DNA of 64,000 bases from the NCBI RefSeq assembly GCF_016920785.2, contig NW_024609835.1:87082243-87146242 (forward strand), given 5' to 3'. The stretch is from Ixodes scapularis. Its lineage: Eukaryota; Arthropoda; Arachnida; Ixodida; Ixodidae. The position numbers were made by a program, and so were the translations under genes. The stretch's first letter is position 1; each line of letters starts with the position of its first letter. The notes beneath the pieces are model-generated. The model ran no database searches. It saw nothing but the letters and a program-made list of their open reading frames with translations, and was not told where the DNA came from. Positions 55,872-64,000 of the stretch are shown here, piece by piece.

Positions 55872-56347
55872 CTTTATCAAACGAGAAGGTGCGAGGCACA
55901 GCTTAGGAGGACATTTCTTTCGCTTTCAATAGTCGCCTTCTGCGCGTTACCATCCTCGTTTCCCTGGCCGTGAAGGCGTTCTGAGCGTACGCAGAAGCTC
56001 TCTTCCAAGAAATATGGGACGCCGCGTGAGCGTCCACAGCTCAATGACTCGGCATTTTTCGCCTGGGTGATAAGCGCTGAAAAGGCTCTTCGTTTTACAT
56101 TAGGTCGGCCAACGCTATGATCTCGCGGAGCCACTTAGGCAGCGTCGGCGATCGAAAACGCAGTGTGTTCCTTTCGCCGGCTAAACCAATCCTGCTCACT
56201 GAGAGCGGTGTGATAGTGAGCTTTTTTCCTGACACTATTAGGGATATTTCTACCGCGCTGCACAGAAAGACTTGATGTGAGATGTAGCATCACCTTAAGG
56301 GTTATTATTTTACTCGCAACTAAATCAGTGAAGCATTTTCTCAAACG

Positions 56348-56566
56348 GATGTGGAGCGCAAGTTAGTCTGCTTCTTGAATAGGGGTGGCAATGATGTCAG
56401 AGCGCCGAGCACCTATTCGCATTGATTGAAGGATAGTGGGTAGACCTCGAGGCATCTAGCATTGAGCACATACCCGCTATACTTTCGATGAAAGCCAATC
56501 AAAGCTCGGCGTTGTTCTGACGTCACAACTCCTACGCAAGAAGCAGACGACTTGCTGTCCGCATAC
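56348..56566. mobile_element. MITE family 2, copy 4
   Basis: GTGGAGCGCAAGTTAGTCTGC is at the left and the inverse of GTATGCGGACAGCAAGTCG at the right. AGTGGGTAGACCTCGAGGCA lies near the centre. Confidence 0.68.
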
Positions 56567-58617
56567 CTCTGAATTAGTCGTATTAGATGTACGCCGTATC
56601 AGGTCCGTATGCTGACGCAGCAACGAGCACAATGAGCGTATCGCCACATTGCGCTTAGAGCAAGGCGTTAGACAACTAGGTGGATTATATTGGTCTCGCG
56701 TACAGTCTAAAGTACTTACCTTGCGAATGTGTGCCCCTGCATGTCGCGTCTGCTTGCGGTCCCTTCGATACTTTACATAACAACACGATATATATATATA
56801 TAAATAGATATTCTTTTTTTTAAATTGTTTTTGCAGTTTATTTTTAGTAGAGGTGACCTACACGTTCCACGACACTTAAAAAATAAGTTCCGCAGAGTAC
56901 GTCATGAATCAAACACAACTATTAACGCGGGTCACAAAAAAAAAAAAGAAGTAACTTTAACGTTTGTGGTTTTTTTTTCTATTTTTGTAAATAAATATTA
57001 ATATATAAAATACGTTAATTTTTACAACAGGCCTTAAACGAGGGTTATACCAAATGTGCTGTTAAAATAGTTTTTTTTTTTTTTCGGCAAACTGCAATCT
57101 TTCTCAAGATATAAAATTATCGCACCAGGTAATCCAGGTTAAACATTGAGTGATGCATAACGAATGCTGCATTTACCTGCTGACGTCTTATTCGCATTTT
57201 CAGTTCATTTTTGCTCGCTGTAAATCACCGTAACTGTTAACTTTAAAAGAGAATTCCGACGCACATGCCGTTGTTCAGCAGAATCACACAAGCAAGAAAC
57301 AATATTATGTTTTTTTTTCTTCTTTTTGCTCTTTTCGAGAGTTAATGGCACTTACCACTAAACCAAAAGAGGGGATTGGCGTGCAAATGGGAAATTCCGT
57401 TTTTTTTTTTTTTTTTTAACACTTTTGTTTGAGCGTTTGCAGCAGGTTTTGATTATATTTTTTTACGAACTCGTTTTCATAAGCGTGGTGGCGTTTATTT
57501 AACAAATGGCTAAAGCACGCCTAGCGTGCCTTTGATAATTTTTTCTTTCTTTTTTTTTCAGATCGGTAAATATAGTATAATCAGCTCTAACTTCGAGTGC
57601 TTTTTGTCCGATCTGGCATTTAATTAAGAACTGCACTGTTTATGAAAACTTCCCGCGTGTCTACTTTTCCGCAGGGCACGTCGATAGACGAAATTCCTCT
57701 TAACCTCTGCTTTCGCTTAAAAGTAATGGGATCACTTGTTTCTAGCCGCGTGAGAGGGCGACGCCAGTATGCTGCCTGAGTTCTCCTGAGCAACCGATCC
57801 GACAGCCGTGATTGAAACTGCGTGCCAATATACTCATATGAAATAACTGCACTGTGGTGATTAAAATACTCCTAGTTTACGAATTCGAAAAAAAAAAAAC
57901 GTTTGTATATGGAAAATTGTTTTTTTGAGAAGACGAAGAGGTGTTCTGCGTGAGTCCCTGCAGCTAGAGTGTACTATAGTCGTTTCTAGGACACTCTACT
58001 GCAGACATGCGGTCTCGAGGGCTGTAGATCTTACCGGTCTAGAAAATTCAACCCCGAAGCAAAGAGTCGTCAACGACGAAATTTGGGCTCGTCATTAGAT
58101 GGAGTTCAAGGGCTGTAGGAGGGGCGAGGTCGCAGCGACCCCACCGAGCCGCGATGAGGAGGAGGAACTGCCCACCCATGTGAAAAGAGTGCGCCATTTC
58201 AACTCTAGCCCGGCATGGCTATAGTTTGTTGCAGGCTAAGAATTGTGGAACCACCTCCATCCGGAAAGCCCTCCAATCTTTCCACTTTAGTGGAGCGATC
58301 GCTGGAGAGGAGGCGAGTGGAAAGGAGGAAACCTCCAATCATACAGAGTTTTTGTAGGAGGGGCTTCACCAGAGACCCTCAGTAAGGACGCAATTGCCGT
58401 TGCGACCTTGATTGAGTAGGACGTTTAAAATCCCTCCAGCACAAGTGGCGGAAATACACGAGTCCTGGTTCTGCGTGTCGTTAGCTGATGTAAAATTCTT
58501 AAGCAAACAGTGTTCCCGTGCTTTGTGAAAATGTGGACGAACGTAAGCTTCGTTCGCAAAAAAAAAAGTGTTGGTATGAATCAAGTAGGCGCGGTATTTG
58601 TGTCACTTTGTGCCATG
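56567..58617. other. AT-rich flank, no gene
   Basis: There are many A/T homopolymers and TA-rich stretches. No open frame of note and no identified repeat. Confidence 0.45.
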
Positions 58618-59389
58618 TAGGGGTGGGCAGTTTCAAATACTAGTATTTAAAATACGACTTTTTTGTATTTTGTGTTTCGTATTTAATTACTTATTCGTGA
58701 TTGAATTTGTCAACTGTATTTAAATACTTAAAATTTAGGATTTAGAACGCATCGATTTCAAATACAGCCCCAAATACGCTTTTGGGCGCTGCTCTTCGCA
58801 ATCAAATGTGATGGTAATTATTCTTCGCGAAAAGAGTCCTGTCATATGCAAAGCGCATGAAACTTGCTGCGCTTTGCGCGGAATTAACATTGAAAAATAG
58901 AGGAAGAGAAGAACAAGGAATGCTATCAGTACTGTTATTGCTTTTTTGGTTCTGCGATTTACTTTTTCAAGCACGTCGAATTAACGACATCATGCTTAAA
59001 AAGGCTTTTATGCATTAACTCAGTCTTTTCAATTAATCTTACACTAAATATATTGTTTTTCCTCACGCTATATCTGCCTTGAAGTTATGACAAACAAATT
59101 TTATGGTAAAATCTGCAAATTGATTTCCTAAGTCGATTCATAGTAGATATATACTCCACTTTTCATTTCGGTATGGTCTTTTTACCTGACTTAAATTTAA
59201 GTTGAAGATGTCACTTTGAAAACAAAACGTATTTGAAAAAGTATTTGAAGATTATGAAATACGCTGGTTGTATTTGTATCTGAATACTTTTCTTAAAAGT
59301 GTAATTTAATTCGTGATGAAGAACATTGTTGCAATATTATTCTGTATGTGCATCTAAATACATTTTTTATGTATTTTGCCCATCCCAGA
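58618..59389. mobile_element. hAT-like element with TATTTAAATAC subterminal arrays
   Basis: The left end is GGGGTGGGCA and the right end TGCCCATCCC. Both subterminal regions are filled with imperfect AAATAC/GTATTT words (58640-58740 and 59225-59380). There is no coding sequence. The flanks do not show an obvious 8-bp duplication, so the precise ends are uncertain. Confidence 0.55.
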
Positions 59390-62091
59390 ATATGATCATG
59401 TATTTATCGCAGATATATATAATTGAAATATCAGTCAGTTTCTAGGGTGTCATTATAGGAAGCGAAAACCTATACCGAAGAAATCTGAATTAAATTGAGG
59501 TAAGAAGTCATTTGTTTAGGATTTATATCTCAATTTTATCGTTTTTAATGATTAAATTAATTGAAACATTTTAGTTTTCAGACAAATTTTTTACGAAGAG
59601 AAAAAAAATCAGCTACTCCAAATAACGTAGGTTAAGGTGCAGCAAATGAAGAAACAATTGGTACAAGTGTCTAGCTTCCGAAAAATTAAGGCTTTGAGTA
59701 AGTTGGAAACCTCTCGGGTAGAAACATTTCAATTGCAGTAACCGCGTCGATACTGGTCAATTTTCATCCATGGTCGGTAAGAGGTTCCAGCAGTTGCGCT
59801 CATCGCCTCCCGACGGACTCCACGACTACGCGCGACCAAGCGTTACCAAAAGCAGAGCTCGCGATAGAAGCGGAGCATTTACTGCATCCTCTCAGCGACT
59901 ATATAGTCACGTCATAAAAAAAACAAAAAAAAAACGCCAGTGGAAGACCGGGTTTTGAAATCGAGCTAACCTTATCTCTAATACACACAGGTCCTATAAA
60001 TGATGCGATTAATGTGTTCGCCTACGTAACGTACGCTAAAATTCTCTATAATGTCAAAGCATAGAAATTCCAGAGTTGCACGTGGATTCCTTAGTGCCTC
60101 CAGATGAGGGCGATCCACCCTCGGCCGTGTCATGGTATACGAGTCGGGTCGTAATCGGTCGACTTCAATAAACAAAATAATTTCACTCGCAAGAACGCCC
60201 CTTGGTTCCAGAAGGAGCATTGCACCCCTTTTGTTCGTGCTCGAACGCAGTCACGGTTCCCAATTCTTGCGCCGCAGTCAGTCACGCGGCTCAATAAATC
60301 GTTCAAGAAACACGATCACACAGACATGACGAAAGAATTATCTTCGGGCAGGCCTCATGTACGTCCCAATCATGTATTTGTTTTGTACATGCCTGGGACA
60401 TGTCTGAAAACAGTTTTTGCATGACTAATGTTACCGTCATACAAAAAGAAAAAAAAAACCGGAAACGCGCATTACGCAGTGTGTGCAGCCTTTCTTTTGT
60501 ATGGTGCACTAGCAGTGTGAGCGCGACGCTCGGGAGTCACGGCCGGCTCATTATACTCTATATATCATCCCGTGATATCGTTTTCTTTTTTTTTCCAATT
60601 AAAGTTATATCTGCTGAACTCAAATTTAGAAATTCACCACCTCATTTCGGACCGGAACAGACTCTACTAGGCGCCTTCATCGGTAGCCACAAATTCTTTG
60701 ACAAAAAAATAAACAGCAACTAATAATTTCATTGCATTGTCGCTGCCTTTTTTCAACTTCTCCCACGTACTTTTTACGCTCAATTTATTTTTCCATTCAT
60801 CACCAACCTGCCCAAGTTAATCTTCTACTTACATTTTTTTTTTTTTTGCTTCAAAAATTTTGCAGTTTGGACGGAGTCTGTGTTGTCGATTACGTTGATA
60901 CCATAACAATGTGTCGCGTTCTGTGGTGTACTGGTACTCTTCTTTCGATATACTACCTCTGTATAATACGATTGCCTAATGTAAATAGTCTACGTGTGTC
61001 TCGCGTTAACCCCCCCCCCCTCCTTTTTTTTTTTTTTTTTTGCTTAGTTTTTTTGCATAATTTCCCGAGTCTGAAGGCTACATCGAGGAATAATTAAGGA
61101 ACACCAAACTTTACCATCTAAGTTGTTCATCTGGACGAGTTAGTATAACAAAAATTCTTTAGCAAAAAAAACAAAAAACAAAAAAAAAAAAACGCGGCAG
61201 AATTTGGCGATTGTTTGGTCGCGCTGAACTGCGTCACGCACTGTGCATGTAATGAAAACAGTAGACTTAACTCCTAGGGCTTCAAAAAGTCTCCTTACAC
61301 GAATCAGCCTGTGGTGGGGCTCTCGATTATTGATCGATATGGCGGCATTGTCTTAGAAATCTTAAACGCACCGTGTACACTTTGCCTGAATTACGGCGAG
61401 CATTTGTAGATAGGTTCAAACTGAAACCTAACCAGACAGAAACATCAGAATGGACGCTATTCACCGAGAAAGTGAGGAAGAAGAGGAGACGAGACGTGTT
61501 GACCTAAAACTAGCTGCTTTTGTCTCCACCGCACTCGTCGAAAGCGTTCGAATGCGGGAGCCAGGCGCCGGACGCCGTCGCTCTAATTTGTTTGGCGAGT
61601 GCAGTAGAGGTCAGCCTTTAGGTCTACCCCCTAATCATTGCGTTCGGTCTTCTGACGTGTCCTCATCCTCTAGCTCAGTTTCTCGGCGCATAGTCACCGA
61701 CAAGCTGAAAACGGCATGGAGGAGCTTGAGTTGCCCCGCTTCCAGCGCGGGCTTTCTCCTTCGCCAACAGTTGGGCGTCTCGTACCCCTCGAGAGCGCGT
61801 CGCCAAAATACGGCGGAAGGCATGGAACGCATGCCGGAGCCCGGGCGTTCCAAAGACACCACATGCCGTCCTCACTATGTCGGTGACTAGAAAAGTGTCG
61901 ATGCGGAAATTATTTGGAAATCGCCGCTCTATACATTAACTTTGAAGGCGCGCAGTAGTATTAACTGGCAGTAAAACTGACACTCTAAAAATATATATAT
62001 ATAAGTCGCGAAATTGCCTTCTTGTCTCTTCCGGCAAGCAGAACTTCTTAAGCTGAAACTCTTTCTGCCGACATGTTTCGACCTTACGACT
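59390..62091. other. No confirmed gene
   Basis: This is AT-rich sequence with T and A homopolymers. A plus-strand frame of 146 codons at 61450-61890 starts MDAIHRESEEEEETR and is Ser-rich in the middle. It has better than background composition but no domain I recognise and no splice support, so I do not call it. Confidence 0.35.
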
Positions 62092-62099
62092 GTCTATAG

Positions 62100-62442
62100 C
62101 AGGGGTTGCCAAGCTGCGGCTCTTCGCGTGTTAAAGTGCGGCTCGTGGCTCCCTCCACCCCCCCCCCCCCCCCCCACCCACTCCCCCGCCTCCCTCCCGG
62201 TCACAGGAGCACCTCCCCAAAAAGAGAAATGGAACGCGTTTTAAATCGAAAGACAGGTTGCGGTGTCGTAGTTTTGTGCTGCTGTTATCTTACATACAGA
62301 TGGAGTGCATTTGACTCGAACATATTCAAAGTAGTTCGAGTTTCGCTTATTGCTCTGGATATAACTTTGCTCCCCCCGCGGCTCTTGGACGTTTCGTGGT
62401 TTTGTTTGCGGCTCTAAGGTCGAGTCAGCCTGGCCACCCCTG
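62100..62442. mobile_element. Non-autonomous hAT element, exact 8-bp TSD
   Basis: The ends CAGGGGTTGCCAAGCTG and the inverse of CAGGGGTGGCCAGGCTG are bounded by GTCTATAG on both sides (62092-62099 and 62443-62450). The interior is GC-rich with a C run and no transposase. Confidence 0.88.
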
Positions 62443-62499
62443 GTCTATAGCTTTGAAAAGAGATATTTATATACGCCAACTTTCCCACATACTATATAC

Positions 62500-63305
62500 C
62501 AGCGGTCTCAAACAGGCGACCCGCGGGCCGCATGCCGCCCGCGACTCGCTGGAACGCGGCCCGCAGGTAACCGGCTTCCCGTCCCGGTTCCCATGCGCTA
62601 GAAATGGCATGCGCCATAGTGATCCCATCTCGCCAATTCATTTCCGTTCGAAAAGTAGCTGTGCTCTTTTAACATATTCACATAGTTTATACTTATCTGT
62701 GCTCATTTCCCCTTTGTTTCGCTTTATTTCTTTTTTTTTTTTTTTTTGCTTCCCAGCTTTTTGTAATGTACAACAATTACGCTACTGCTGCAACCGCGAA
62801 CTATTCGTTTCAGGATACATCTCGGCTGCGCAAACCCTTGATCAGCAAGAGTCGCTGCCTAAGATAAAGCTACGAGGAGGGGAATAGAGCCTTCAAAGTA
62901 TTTGTTCAGAGTATTGTAATAAAAATCGTCAGGAAAGCAAGAACTGTCAAATTAACTGATTGATTTTTTAGAGACATGTTAAACTTGGTTAATTTCCGAG
63001 TGAATTAAGCAACGAAAACGACAGTGCAATTTCTCTCTTATCCCATTAAAAATGCTAGCAAGTTGGCGGGGCGGTGTCAATTTAATTCTGATATCACATG
63101 ACGTGAGGCCCAAAGTAGTCATATAAACCAATCAAATCTAAAAATGTCACTGACAAAACTGTGAGTTACAACAAGCATAGAGGACGATGTCTTTTCTTTT
63201 TAAAATCGTCTGACTCCCCCTCCCTCCCCCTGGTGTTGCGTTGGCCCTCGACTTTTCCGGTATGGGATATTTGGCCCCCAGCCTGAAATGAGTTTGAGAC
63301 CACTG
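62500..63305. mobile_element. Non-autonomous hAT element, near-exact 8-bp TSD
   Basis: CAGCGGTCTCAAACAGGCG at the left and GAGTTTGAGACCACTG at the right form the inverted ends. The flanks are CTATATAC (62492-62499) and GTATATAC (63306-63313), seven of eight matching. The subterminal sequence is GGC/GCC-rich. No transposase is visible in the 806 bp. It lies 57 bp from the hAT element at 62100-62442. Confidence 0.8.
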
Positions 63306-63313
63306 GTATATAC

Positions 63314-64000
63314 GTGCAACACCGGACGTCGTAGGCGACCGAGAAAACGCGGGCTAGAGGGCGAGGGCAGGCCAGCGACTGCACACGTATTTTTCATTCT
63401 TCTGAGTCACGTGATATGCGCGGCGAGTGCAAGGAGCGTGCAGCCTTGTGTGATTTTTCGCGGAAGGCCCATTAAAACCAAAATAGTGCAAAAGGTCTCT
63501 GGTTTGTTTTTCTTACGTACAATTCGAATGTTTTAGCAATTTTCACGATCTGTGAAACAAACGTCGAGAATTCAAAAACAAAAAAGATTGGAATACTTCG
63601 CTAGCATCGGGTGAAGCGTTACCAGGCGAATGACATTTTTTTTTTTTTTCATCGAGGTTCGCTGGTATTCTGTAACCACTATCTTATGAACTGCTGTATA
63701 AAAATCTGACCTAGTCTGCGCCTTGTTCTTTGCCCTTTCAGCTAAGAGGTTTTGCGTAATTTACTTCGCACTACTACCGACAACGCAGCATACACACACA
63801 CACAAAAAAAAAGATGCGGCAAAATAGGATCGGACAACATACTACTGCGTTACAACTGCCCAGCAACACAATATCACGCGTCCAAATAGGACCCGCCGAA
63901 ATAGCAAAGAGGCGAGGCTGCATGGCGATGAAGCGAGTAGACGGCGAGTGGATATGTTTTAATGAAAGCGCGGGTGATTTCAGAAAAAGTGGCCGGTAGA
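63314..64000. other. No recognisable feature
   Basis: Small frames only. The last one, at 63814, is open to the window edge but has no recognised domain. Confidence 0.35.

Noticed and set aside
61450..61890. 146-codon plus-strand frame, acidic then Ser-rich
   Set aside because: Composition is mildly gene-like, but no domain, homologue or splice context is visible. Transcript evidence would be needed.

Overview
The window looks like a piece of a large, repeat-rich arthropod nuclear genome. A chelicerate, most probably a tick, is my best reading. The basis is a spliced homeobox gene, a Mag-type Ty3/gypsy retrotransposon, remnants of gag and LINE ORF1 proteins like those abundant in tick genomes, tRNA-derived repeat heads, and very many palindromic MITEs and hAT-like elements. 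There is no prokaryotic or organellar gene organisation and no CRISPR. Species-level assignment is not possible from the sequence alone.

The one host protein-coding gene I can support lies on the minus strand between 55230 and 38028. Five exons join in phase to give about 330 codons: exon 1 (55230-55037) with an eh1-type repressor motif, exon 2 (53290-52968) rich in Pro and His, and exons 3 (45371-45250), 4 (39637-39543) and 5 (38286-38028) sharing one complete NKL-class homeodomain. Exons 3 to 5 are essentially certain. Exons 1 and 2 rest on reading frame, splice phase, composition and the eh1 motif. Introns 2 and 3 are packed with short inverted-repeat transposons.

Region by region: 1-2.9 kb holds a small hAT-like MITE and a degraded LINE ORF1 (minus). 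2.9-5.6 kb holds two neighbouring transposons, each with an exact 8-bp target duplication, one carrying a nested MITE. 7-17 kb is a patchwork of inverted repeats, an old dispersed repeat pair and a TTA-flanked MITE. 17.7-22.5 kb is a nest of degenerate elements built from short variant motifs, interrupted by a 1.45-kb TTA-flanked element and a hAT-like element. 22.5-26.1 kb has a foldback repeat, a 545-bp tandem duplication and a decayed gypsy gag. 26.2-30.9 kb is a structurally complete but coding-dead Mag-type LTR retrotransposon with two MITEs inside it. 31-38 kb is mostly unrecognised AT-rich sequence with a tRNA-Ser-like locus, an E-box repeat and a MITE. 38-55 kb is the homeobox gene. 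55-64 kb is AT-rich flank with more MITEs and three hAT-like elements, two of them with clear 8-bp duplications.

Apart from the homeobox gene, almost everything identifiable is mobile-element derived. I see no undescribed multi-gene system. The most unusual items are several apparently uncharacterised MITE families, a related pair of TTA-flanked elements that share an internal ATG-bearing segment, hAT-like elements with arrays of degenerate subterminal motifs, and a 114-bp near-perfect palindrome just upstream of the homeobox start codon.
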